Positions 16,028 through 22,488 of a stretch of 25,312 nucleotides of DNA are shown here, piece after piece (the first letter of the stretch is position 1; each line of letters opens with the position of its first letter). Made by a program: the position numbers and the translations under genes. The notes beneath the pieces were generated by a model, which saw only the letters and a list, made by a program, of their open reading frames with translations, did not search any database and was not told the DNA's origin. This DNA is from CALKYB01 sp964510575 (GTDB lineage: Bacteria; Bdellovibrionota_C; UBA2361; SZUA-149; CALKYB01): positions 1-25,312 of the forward strand of contig CAZECN010000037.1 in the NCBI GenBank assembly GCA_964510575.1. The letters are read 5' to 3'.

Positions 16028-18124
16028 ATGAGTGCTGCTAAACCTCGCACATCTTTTTTCAGAACTTTATCTGAACTAAAGACTGAGCTGTTAAGCTCTG
16101 AGAACTACTTGCGCCCAGAAAGTCTAAAAGAAACTCTCGTTCTTCTACTAGCCGCAAGAACTGTTGTTCTCTCGCTACTGCTTGGTTTTGCGGCGTGGGA
16201 ACTTAGCACCCGTAGCTCTTACGGGATGGAATGGTTCTTTGGAGTGATTTCGTTCACCTACCTGGTTTCAGCGGTTAATTTACTGCTACTAAAAAAAATA
16301 GAGAATCCTCAAAAACTTGTTTGGTTTCAGCTCGCTACTGACCTTACTCTAGCCAGTCTAACTATTTACCTACTTGGATCCTCAGGAAGTGTCTTACTCT
16401 ACCTCCTAGTGATAATCGAAGCTGCCGTTTTACTCGGTAGCCAAGGCGCTGTTATTACAGCTTCGGCCTCTGCATTCTTCTACTCGATAATTAACTCCGG
16501 ACTTATTCCTCCAGCCCACGGTAATTTTGCCCGACTAAGTCCAACCGAAATTTTAATGGTCTATATTTCCTTAGTAACTGTTGCTCTAGCGGCCTCGGCA
16601 GTCGCCAGGCAACTTGGTCGGGTGAAACGTTCTGCATCCAGTAGCGCTAACGAACTATCGAAGATGGAGCTCAGACAACAACAGCTTTTTGATGATCTCC
16701 AAGAAGGTATAATAACTGTAGACTTGGATCAGGCAATTACCAGCATAAACCAAGCAGCTAGTTCAATTATTGGTCTCACCCAAGTTGATGCAAATGACCT
16801 GATTGGCAAATCTTTGCAAGGCATTCTTGAAGACTTGGGAGCAAATCAAATTGACGACCTACTTGGCAGTCAAAAATTAGGCATTTCCAGAGAAATTAGT
16901 TTTAGAAATGAATCATCCGGAAATAGCCGATTTCTCTCTTATAATGTGAAAGAGATTGAAGACTCCGAAGGTAACATCTCCGGAAAACGATTTATCTTCA
17001 ATGATGTAAGCAAAGTTAAGGAGATGGAAGAGAAGCTTAGTCTGAAAGAAAAGCTTTCGGCCATTCAGCTGGATTCTCTAGAAACCTCTTCAGGAAAAGA
17101 ACTCTCTGACAAACTTCAAATAATAGGTGAAAGCCCAGTAATGACCAAAATATTCACTTTGGTTGACAGGGTAGCAAAAAGCGAAGCCTCTGTATTAATT
17201 AACGGGCAAAGCGGTACGGGTAAAGAGTTAATAGCTAAAGCAATACACTTTGGCAGCGAAAGAAGTGAAAAGCCCTTTGTCACTCTAAACTGTGGAGCTA
17301 TTCCAGAGAGTCTAATTGAGAGTGAACTTTTTGGTCATGTAAAAGGAGCTTTTACAGGAGCGATAAAAGACAGTCTGGGTCTATTTCGTCAGGCAGAAGG
17401 CGGGACGATTTTCCTTGATGAAATTGGCGAGCTTCCACTTCATTTACAATCCAAGCTTCTCAGAGCATTGCAGGAAAGAACTGTTAGACCAGTAGGCGGA
17501 GCACAAGCTATTGATATTGATGTAAGGGTACTTGCCGCCACCAATAAAAACCTCCGATCAGAGATAAGAGACGGAGAGTTCAGGGAAGATCTGTTCTATA
17601 GACTGAATGTTGTAAATATTACTCTTCCCCCTCTCAAAGAGAGAAAAGAAGACATTCCTCACTTGATTAACTATTTCACCTCACGCTACGGGGAGAAGAA
17701 TGGTCAAGAAAGCATAGAGGTTTCTGCTGAAGCCCTTCATGCTCTCAACAACTATTCTTACCCTGGAAATATTAGAGAACTTGAAAACATAATAGAAAGG
17801 GCAGTTGTTCTTGGTGGTGAGTTTATAGGAGAGGCTCATTTACCACCTGAAGTAATCGGAGCTGAAGACCAAGAGCTTGATTTCTCGAACCAGTTGAATA
17901 CTCAACGCCCTGAAGAGGTAAGTCTCATTGTAGATATTCTTCCTACAAACCTGGATGAAGAGCTGGCCAAAATTGAAATGAACTATCTAAAATCAGCCCT
18001 GGAAGAAACTGGAGGGGCTAAGAAACAAGCTGCTCAACTTCTCGGACTCAATTTTCGCTCATTTCGCTACCGGCTTAAAAAATATGGCCTAACCGAGGTT
18101 GGCGAACATGAAGAAAATAACTAA
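16028..18124 (+). CDS. Membrane-anchored sigma-54 activator: PilS-type sensor fused to PilR-type output, without kinase or receiver
   Basis: The 698 residues join parts of two normally separate proteins. Residues 36-193 hold about six membrane helices (helix starts near 36, 69, 100, 122, 138 and 173), as in PilS. Residues about 215-330 form a PAS domain (QLFDDLQEGIITVDLDQAITSIN), followed by MEEKLSLKEKLSAIQ (333-347), which resembles the segment before the phospho-accepting His of PilS. The HisKA and ATPase domains and the PilR receiver are absent: the chain goes straight into the AAA+ domain (363-605) with IIGESPVM, Walker A GQSGTGKE (393-400), the sigma-54 contact loop GAFTGA (440-445), Walker B GGTIFLDE (458-465) and REDLFYRLN, then a Fis-type HTH (GAKKQAAQLLGLNFRSFRYR, 663-682). 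It sits where pilS-pilR lie in M. xanthus, just before pilA. Signalling must be by direct conformational change rather than phosphotransfer. Confidence 0.93.
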   Translation: MSAAKPRTSFFRTLSELKTELLSSENYLRPESLKETLVLLLAARTVVLSLLLGFAAWELSTRSSYGMEWFFGVISFTYLVSAVNLLLLKKIENPQKLVWFQLATDLTLASLTIYLLGSSGSVLLYLLVIIEAAVLLGSQGAVITASASAFFYSIINSGLIPPAHGNFARLSPTEILMVYISLVTVALAASAVARQLGRVKRSASSSANELSKMELRQQQLFDDLQEGIITVDLDQAITSINQAASSIIGLTQVDANDLIGKSLQGILEDLGANQIDDLLGSQKLGISREISFRNESSGNSRFLSYNVKEIEDSEGNISGKRFIFNDVSKVKEMEEKLSLKEKLSAIQLDSLETSSGKELSDKLQIIGESPVMTKIFTLVDRVAKSEASVLINGQSGTGKELIAKAIHFGSERSEKPFVTLNCGAIPESLIESELFGHVKGAFTGAIKDSLGLFRQAEGGTIFLDEIGELPLHLQSKLLRALQERTVRPVGGAQAIDIDVRVLAATNKNLRSEIRDGEFREDLFYRLNVVNITLPPLKERKEDIPHLINYFTSRYGEKNGQESIEVSAEALHALNNYSYPGNIRELENIIERAVVLGGEFIGEAHLPPEVIGAEDQELDFSNQLNTQRPEEVSLIVDILPTNLDEELAKIEMNYLKSALEETGGAKKQAAQLLGLNFRSFRYRLKKYGLTEVGEHEENN

Positions 18125-18279
18125 AACTAGTGCCAATTAGTCATTTTCCTTAGACAACCAATCTTCACTTAATTTTCTACTACGTTAAAGTTCTGGGTAA
18201 TTAACTAGGGCAAGAGACTATTCTAGCCACCTTTTATTACCTATTTGTCCAGGGCAGTCCTTTTCAAAATGGCCAGCTA

Positions 18280-18309
18280 ATAGCCTAGGTAAAATCCTAA
18301 CTAGGCTAT
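18280..18309. repeat. Inverted repeat A, 9-bp perfect arms
   Basis: ATAGCCTAG (18280-18288) and CTAGGCTAT (18301-18309) around a 12-base loop. It is directly followed, after one base, by the longer inverted repeat B. Confidence 0.8.
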
Positions 18310-18310
18310 C

Positions 18311-18369
18311 TATACTGAAACCACTTTAAATTTCGTGTTTGGCTAAAGCTTACATGAGGTTTCAGTATA
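18311..18369. repeat. Inverted repeat B, 12-bp perfect arms
   Basis: TATACTGAAACC (18311-18322) and GGTTTCAGTATA (18358-18369) pair without mismatch around a 35-base loop. Inside the loop CTTTA (18324-18328) can pair with TAAAG (18344-18348). The ten bases right after the left arm, ACTTTAAATT (18323-18332), are fully complementary to AATTTAAAGT at 18432-18441, which would form a pseudoknot if transcribed. Confidence 0.85.
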
Positions 18370-18374
18370 TTTGT

Positions 18375-18414
18375 TGTCGGGCAGTGCTCTGCACTGCTTA
18401 TACCCTTTACGACA
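18375..18414. repeat. Inverted repeat C, 7-bp hairpin with outer 5-bp stem
   Basis: GCAGTGC (18381-18387), loop TCT, GCACTGC (18391-18397) form a perfect tight hairpin. An outer stem of TGTCG (18375-18379) with CGACA (18410-18414) can enclose it, leaving an asymmetric loop on the 3' side. No T-run follows, so it is not a standard terminator. Confidence 0.7.
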
Positions 18415-18536
18415 GGTACAGAAAAAGCCGGAATTTAAAGTAGACGGGGATATCTCCAGATCAACCAGTTATCGACAGATCCACCTAAGGTATCAAATGG
18501 AGAAGATTAAGAGCCAATGCCTCATAGCCAAATTCT

Positions 18537-18564
18537 AGATTAATTGTTCTAGATCAATTAATCT
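18537..18564. repeat. Inverted repeat with 10-bp perfect arms
   Basis: AGATTAATTG (18537-18546) and CAATTAATCT (18555-18564) around the 8-base spacer TTCTAGAT. It could be a protein-binding palindrome. It is AT-rich, so its significance is lower than that of repeat B. Confidence 0.65.
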
Positions 18565-18655
18565 GAAATTACGGATTCGATTTCCCAGCAACGGATTTAC
18601 CTCGAAACAACAAAGGATCAGGCCATCAAATTTCTTTGATACTTTTCTAATACTT

Positions 18656-18749
18656 TTCTGTCACAACTTCATATCCTACATGTTAGCGCAAAGTTAGGGT
18701 GGCTAGAGCAATCAAACAACTTTTGTCACAGGGGGTAAATTTTTGTCAC
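18656..18749 (+). promoter_or_regulatory. TGTCAC repeats, candidate activator-binding sites
   Basis: TTTTGTCAC occurs exactly at 18721-18729 and 18741-18749, 20 bases (about two helical turns) apart on the same face. A further CTGTCAC lies at 18658-18664, and GACA in reverse orientation at 18753-18756. PilR of Pseudomonas is known to bind tandem (C/G)TGTC sites upstream of pilA. The sites are about 160 bases before the sigma-54 promoter, a normal enhancer distance. The likely binder is the hybrid activator encoded at 16028-18124; that is inference. Confidence 0.6.
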
Positions 18750-18905
18750 TTCGACAATTTTTGCTCCAAAATGTCTAATCATTCAATCCATCTTAAATGT
18801 ATATATATAGTGAATATCTAACCCAGCAAATTCTGCAATTTAGCAAAGTCTTGTAATCACTAACAAATGTCCTTAATGCCCTGTTTAGGCCCTGAATAAG
18901 CCGCT

Positions 18906-18922
18906 TTGGCATCGAAATTGCT
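18906..18922 (+). promoter_or_regulatory. Sigma-54 (-24/-12) promoter of the first pilin
   Basis: TTGGCATCGAAATTGCT matches the consensus TTGGCAC-N5-TTGCT/A with the invariant GG (18908-18909) and GC (18920-18921) separated by exactly ten bases. Transcription should start near 18933, giving a leader of about 130 bases before the pilin ATG. The neighbouring gene for a GAFTGA-containing activator supports the assignment. Confidence 0.85.
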
Positions 18923-18934
18923 CCTCTCTAGACA

Positions 18935-19047
18935 GTTCCAAACCGCCGGAACACCAGCTTGTAAGTGGGGTCGAGTCGGGTGGATTTTTTAAACCGAGTC
19001 GAGTGTTCGACTCATCTAAACATTGTTAGTGAAAAAACGTAGACGTT
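18935..19047 (+). promoter_or_regulatory. Structured 5' leader of the first pilin mRNA
   Basis: Three hairpins are visible: GTTCC/GGAAC (18935-18952), a perfect GAGTCGA-GTGT-TCGACTC (18996-19013), and AACGT/ACGTT (19036-19047) next to the ribosome-binding site AGGAGA (19048-19053). An extra GAGTCG at 18973-18978 could compete for the same CGACTC arm, so two alternative folds are possible. I do not recognise a known riboswitch. Confidence 0.45.
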
Positions 19048-19062
19048 AGGAGAAATAAAATA

Positions 19063-19455
19063 ATGAGAAATGAAAAAGGTTTTACATTGATTGAGCTACT
19101 AGTTGTTGTAGCTATCGTAGGTATTCTTGCCGCAATCGCTATTCCTCAGTTCGCTGAGTATAGAACAAGAGCTTTTAACTCAAATGCAGTTTCAGACTTG
19201 AGAAACAGTATTACTGCTCAGGAAGCTGCTTTTGTTGACAATCAAGCTTATCTACCTTGTGGTAACCCAACTGAGTGTCAGACTAACCTTCCAGGGTTTA
19301 AAGCATCTCAAACATCAGCTGGCCCAGCTATGATGCCATTTACACATGTTCTTGACGATGCTGCAGGCACGGCTTTTACTGCTCAGTCAAAACATATTCA
19401 GGGCGATGAAACTTACGAATACGAGAGCGCCACTGGAGTTCTAGGAGCTCTGTAA
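19063..19455 (+). CDS. pilA: Type IV pilin 1 (PilA)
   Basis: This is probably the major pilin subunit, made as a prepilin in the inner membrane, cleaved and methylated by prepilin peptidase (PilD) and assembled by PilB/PilC. The 130 residues start MRNEKG followed by FTLIELLVVVAIVGILAAIA, so cleavage falls after Gly6 and the mature protein has 124 residues with the required Glu at mature position 5 (E11). The hydrophobic helix is followed by a small globular domain with two cysteines, C66 and C72 (CX5C), probably a disulfide, then LPGF. AGGAGA lies nine bases before the ATG. It has the sigma-54 promoter and is closed by a strong terminator, which suggests high, regulated expression. Which of the three pilins is the major subunit is inferred from order and promoter. 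Confidence 0.93.
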   Translation: MRNEKGFTLIELLVVVAIVGILAAIAIPQFAEYRTRAFNSNAVSDLRNSITAQEAAFVDNQAYLPCGNPTECQTNLPGFKASQTSAGPAMMPFTHVLDDAAGTAFTAQSKHIQGDETYEYESATGVLGAL

Positions 19456-19475
19456 TAACTAAGCTCTTAAAAAGT

Positions 19476-19500
19476 GAGAGTTAGCTTAAAAAAAACTCTC
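19476..19500 (+). repeat. Hairpin between pilin 1 stop and terminator
   Basis: GAGAGTT (19476-19482) pairs with AACTCTC (19494-19500) across an A-rich loop. It may stabilise the pilin mRNA 3' end or form a weak first terminator. Confidence 0.5.
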
Positions 19501-19507
19501 TAACTTT

Positions 19508-19533
19508 AAAAGCCCGGCTCTGCCGGGCTTTTT
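19508..19533 (+). terminator. Rho-independent terminator after pilin 1
   Basis: AGCCCGGC (19511-19518), loop TCT, GCCGGGCT (19522-19529), preceded by A residues and followed by a T-run. An eight-base GC-rich stem with a U-tail is a strong intrinsic terminator and separates pilin 1 from the following pilins. Confidence 0.93.
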
Positions 19534-19566
19534 ATTACTCCATAGGCTGTTCATTTTTTAAAGTAT

Positions 19567-19595
19567 TTGAGAAAGAAGCTTAAGCGTTCTATCAT
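19567..19595 (+). promoter_or_regulatory. Sigma-70-type promoter for pilins 2 and 3
   Basis: TTGAGA (19567-19572), a 17-base spacer and TATCAT (19590-19595): five of six matches at both boxes with the ideal spacing. It lies just after the terminator and gives a leader of about 45 bases before the second pilin, whose ribosome-binding site is AAAAGGG. Confidence 0.7.
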
Positions 19596-19646
19596 CCAGC
19601 AAAGCTATATAAAGAATAAGCTGTTTAAATCTCAAAAGGGTAAAAA

Positions 19647-20045
19647 ATGAATAGACGACAATCTGGATTTAGCATGGTCGAACTTCTTATAATAATATCC
19701 TTCATTGCAATTTTAGCAGCTATTGCCCTAAGCCAGTACGAGGGTTACAAAACTAGAGCATATGATGCCACGGCTAAGACTGATTTAAGAAACGGTCTTG
19801 GGGCTGAGGAAGCTTTTTTTAGTGAAAATGCCACTTACGTCTCTTGCTCAGGTGTATCAGACTGTGAAAATCAATTACCAGGATTTCTAGGAAGTAAGAT
19901 CAGCGATGGTAGTCCGGCCTGTGACAACTATAGTTACTTAGCCAATAATCAACATTTAATCGGTGAAGCTAGTCATAGAAACTCGGAAGCAAAATTTGTT
20001 TACGATAGTAGCGCAGGTGGCTCAATAATACTCGCAAACCCGTAA
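19647..20045 (+). CDS. Type IV pilin 2, paralogue of PilA
   Basis: The 132 residues form a prepilin: MNRRQSG then FSMVELLIIISFIAILAAIA, with cleavage after Gly7 and Glu at mature position 5 (E12). The globular part shares the order of motifs with pilin 1: DLRNGLGAEEAFFSENATYV, cysteines C67 and C73 (CX5C), QLPGF. It has one more cysteine (in SPACDNY). Compared with pilin 1, the N-terminal helix is less canonical (FSMVELL in place of FTLIELL), which hints at a minor or alternative pilin. It has its own promoter and is followed after 18 bases by pilin 3. Confidence 0.9.
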   Translation: MNRRQSGFSMVELLIIISFIAILAAIALSQYEGYKTRAYDATAKTDLRNGLGAEEAFFSENATYVSCSGVSDCENQLPGFLGSKISDGSPACDNYSYLANNQHLIGEASHRNSEAKFVYDSSAGGSIILANP

Positions 20046-20050
20046 TCTAT

Positions 20051-20057
20051 AAGGAGG
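20051..20057 (+). promoter_or_regulatory. Ribosome-binding site that supports a TTG start for pilin 3
   Basis: A perfect AAGGAGG six bases before TTG at 20064. There is no in-frame ATG in a sensible place, and the prepilin leader begins at this codon. Confidence 0.85.
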
Positions 20058-20063
20058 ATTACA

Positions 20064-20450
20064 TTGAATAATAAAGGTTTTACATTAATTGAACTTCTAG
20101 TTGCGGTAGCGATTACAGGAATACTGGCGTCATTGGCAGTCGTTAATTTTATTGAATATCGCAAAGATACTTTCAATACAGTTGCACAGTCTGATTTAAG
20201 AGTAGCTGGAACTGCCCAAGAGGCTTATTTTGTGGACAACTCTGAATATCTATCCTGTAACGGGGCAATTGATTGCGAACAATTACCAGGTTTTCTGGCC
20301 TCAAAAGATCCTGACAGCCCAACTGCCTCTATTAACCCTTTCAACTTTCAGGTAACTGGCGACACATTTCTGGGCACAGCTAAACATAAAAAAGGCACTA
20401 AAACCTTCATAATTGACAGCACCGAGGGCAGTCTCAAAGAAACTCCCTAG
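20064..20450 (+). CDS. Type IV pilin 3, paralogue of PilA
   Basis: The 128 residues start at a TTG codon: MNNKG then FTLIELLVAVAITGILASLA, with cleavage after Gly5 and Glu at mature position 5 (E10). The globular domain keeps SDLRVAGTAQEAYFVDNSEY, C65 and C71 (CX5C) and QLPGF, as in the other two pilins, so all three derive from duplications. The start is decided by the perfect ribosome-binding site and by the position of the leader peptide; the rare TTG codon may lower expression relative to the strong Shine-Dalgarno. It is probably cotranscribed with pilin 2 from the promoter at 19567-19595. No clear terminator follows in the 84 bases before the next gene. Confidence 0.91.
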   Translation: MNNKGFTLIELLVAVAITGILASLAVVNFIEYRKDTFNTVAQSDLRVAGTAQEAYFVDNSEYLSCNGAIDCEQLPGFLASKDPDSPTASINPFNFQVTGDTFLGTAKHKKGTKTFIIDSTEGSLKETP

Positions 20451-20534
20451 TAGTAAAGTAAAACCTCAGGCTAAAAGCCCCTCCTTTCAGAAGAAGCCTC
20501 TTGCTCATTTTAGAGCCATAGGTAGAATTCGGCC

Positions 20535-21461
20535 ATGAAAACTTTCTCGCTCTCGCTACTAAGTCTCGCAATACTCCTTGGCTCGTCCTATATAAAATCC
20601 ACTATAAGTGAATATTCAGTAGACAAGGACGAACGAAATTACCAACCTTTGTATCTACCAGAAGCAAAATATGTCCGGCTTCTAACCGGTGGCTTTGAAA
20701 ATTTCACTTCAGATATTCTTTGGTTTAACACCAACAGTTACTTCGGCAGTCAGTACCAAGGAGAAAAAGACTATCGCTGGATGGAGCATATGTGTGAGCT
20801 TGTTTCTGGGCTAGACCCTAGAGACGCAATTAGAATCGAATCCTGCGCAACTCTATTAAGCTGGATTGTAAAAGACCCAGAGGCGAGTAATCGTTTACTT
20901 GACTTAGGAATAGAAAAAAATCCTGATTACTGGCGGCTATATTATATGCGTGGCTTTAATTTCTGGTATTTTTTTGAAGATAAAGACAAGGCAAAAAAAG
21001 ACCTAGCTCATGCTGCAAGTCTCCCTAACACTCCGCACTTTGTTACTTCAATGGCTGCTAGGTTAATATCAGATATTAACGCTCCCAAAGCGGCTGTTGA
21101 GTTCCTTGAGAATCAAATCTCCACAACCAAAGATCCCACAGCTAAAGAAGCACTTGAAGAGAAGCTTAAATCTGCTGTAATGACCTGGCATCTGGATGAG
21201 CTTGAAAAAGCCAAAAGCCGCTATCAAACCAAGTATGGAACCGAAGCAAGATCTCTGGAAACTTTGATTGAGGCTGGCTTTTTAAGAGCTATCCCTGAGG
21301 AACCGTTTGGAGGGACTTACAAGATTGAAAATAATGAGGTAGTTTCAACCTCAGGAGAGCGAAAACTGAAATTTGAAGGCAAGACCGCCAGAACTGGTGC
21401 TTTTAAAAATGAGTTTAAAAATTTGGAAAGTCCAAACTCAGTAGAAATGTATAAACAATAA
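20535..21461 (+). CDS. TPR-like protein of the pilus locus, PilG position (Myxococcus type)
   Basis: I do not recognise a named family. The 308 residues begin with a hydrophobic segment (about 4-20), either a signal peptide or a membrane anchor, so most of the protein should be periplasmic. The middle (about 70-200) is helical with TPR-like spacing: MCELVSGLDPRDAIRIESCA, LLDLGIEKNPDYWRLYYMRG and KDLAHAASLPNTPHFVTSMA. The end contains DELEKAKSRYQTKYGTEARSLETLIEAGFL...PEEPFGGTYKI, a motif often found in pseudopilin-like or pilus-related proteins. Its place between pilA and an ABC transporter pair equals pilG in the M. xanthus pilGHI cluster, needed for pilus biogenesis. Function by synteny only. 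Confidence 0.75.
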   Translation: MKTFSLSLLSLAILLGSSYIKSTISEYSVDKDERNYQPLYLPEAKYVRLLTGGFENFTSDILWFNTNSYFGSQYQGEKDYRWMEHMCELVSGLDPRDAIRIESCATLLSWIVKDPEASNRLLDLGIEKNPDYWRLYYMRGFNFWYFFEDKDKAKKDLAHAASLPNTPHFVTSMAARLISDINAPKAAVEFLENQISTTKDPTAKEALEEKLKSAVMTWHLDELEKAKSRYQTKYGTEARSLETLIEAGFLRAIPEEPFGGTYKIENNEVVSTSGERKLKFEGKTARTGAFKNEFKNLESPNSVEMYKQ

Positions 21462-21489
21462 CAGTAGGTAGCTAGAAAACTAGACCTCT

Positions 21490-22488
21490 ATGTCAAGCCA
21501 AACAAATATTCTGGAAGTTAGGAATCTCGAAAAATTCTTCCGTTCTTACTGGTTATACCGACCACTAATCGCCGTAAAAGATATTTCATTTGAGGTCCCT
21601 GAAAATCAAGCTTTCGGGTTTCTTGGGCATAATGGAGCCGGCAAAACCACTACGATAAAATGCATAATGGGCTTGGTTTACAAAACTGCTGGTGAGATTA
21701 TTTTTAAAGGAGAGCCTTTAGTCTCTTCATCGCAGAGGAGCAAAATCGGCTACCTCCCGGAACACCCTTACTTCTATGACCATCTCTCAGTAGAGGAAAC
21801 TTTATCTTTTTTGGGGTCTCTTTATGACATCTCTAAAACAGATCTAAAGAAACTGGTGCCTGACACTTTAGAAAGAGTAGGCCTTGCAAGAAAAGCCAAG
21901 TCGCCAGTTAGAGCACTCTCCAAAGGACTTCAACAAAGGCTGGGAATCGCTCAATCTATTATTCATCAGCCAGAGCTTCTAATCCTCGATGAACCTTTTT
22001 CTGGACTTGATCCGGTAGGTAGGAAAGAAATTAGAGAATTAATCATTGAATTAAAATCTGAGGGAACAAGCATTTTTATGTCTTCGCATATCCTCTCTGA
22101 CGTTGAAGATATTTGCGAAAAAATAAGTATTCTATCTCACGGTGAAGTGAAAACTTCCTTTTCAATTAGCGAAATTCCAGAAATTTACGGCCAAGAATTC
22201 GAAATCGAAATAGTAGACTTAGATCTTAACGCTGAGATTAACCAGGCTATTTTGACCTCTGCCCATAAGACTTCAACCAGAGAGACCAGCTCAGGAACGA
22301 TTCATAACCTTCGCTTTAAAGAGTCTGCTCAAGCTAACCATGCACTAAAAAGCCTGCTTGAAAACTCTGCAAACATACTTTCATTCAAAAATAGAATGGC
22401 CGCACTGGAAGACATTTTCATGAAAGTTACTGGAGAGAAGTACCAGCCAGAAGAAAGAAATAAACTCGACAACTCAATAGAAAGCTAA
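21490..22488 (+). CDS. pilH: ABC transporter ATPase, PilH-like (Myxococcus type)
   Basis: The 332 residues form one ABC ATPase domain plus a C-terminal extension. Walker A is GHNGAGKT (46-53), the signature is LSKGLQQ (143-149), Walker B is LLILDEP (163-169) followed by the D-loop SGLDP, and the H-loop His is present in MSSHILSD. LGHNGAGKTTTIKCIMGL is typical of ABC-2 type exporters. The C-terminal about 100 residues resemble the regulatory tail of such ATPases. The stop overlaps the ATG of the permease by one base (TAATG), so both are made together. In M. xanthus the equivalent pair, with PilG, is required for pili. The name must not be confused with the chemotaxis-like PilH of Pseudomonas. 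Confidence 0.9.
   Translation: MSSQTNILEVRNLEKFFRSYWLYRPLIAVKDISFEVPENQAFGFLGHNGAGKTTTIKCIMGLVYKTAGEIIFKGEPLVSSSQRSKIGYLPEHPYFYDHLSVEETLSFLGSLYDISKTDLKKLVPDTLERVGLARKAKSPVRALSKGLQQRLGIAQSIIHQPELLILDEPFSGLDPVGRKEIRELIIELKSEGTSIFMSSHILSDVEDICEKISILSHGEVKTSFSISEIPEIYGQEFEIEIVDLDLNAEINQAILTSAHKTSTRETSSGTIHNLRFKESAQANHALKSLLENSANILSFKNRMAALEDIFMKVTGEKYQPEERNKLDNSIES

Larger units (their letters stand above)
18125..19062. promoter_or_regulatory. Long non-coding region upstream of the first pilin
   Basis: No convincing gene is present in these 938 bases. The left part (18280-18441) is rich in strong inverted repeats and may encode a structured RNA. The middle (18537-18760) holds a 10-bp inverted repeat, a tandem 11-bp repeat (ATACTTTTCT twice at 18639-18659) and TGTCAC elements. 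The right part carries a sigma-54 promoter (18906-18922) and a roughly 130-base leader with hairpins before the first pilin. The individual elements are listed separately. Confidence 0.7.

Noticed and set aside
18354..18443. A 29-codon open frame starting ATG inside inverted repeat B
   Set aside because: No ribosome-binding site, cysteine-rich nonsense-like composition, and it overlaps the repeats.
18935..19062. A c-di-GMP (GEMM) riboswitch in the pilin 1 leader
   Set aside because: The conserved GEMM core and tetraloop pattern are not present; only generic hairpins are seen.
18125..19062. The long gap as a mobile element remnant or CRISPR
   Set aside because: No transposase fragment, target-site duplication or regularly spaced repeats; the elements fit promoter and RNA structure better.
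20451..20534. A possible terminator after pilin 3 (GGCT-AAA-AGCC)
   Set aside because: The stem is only four bases and no T-run follows.
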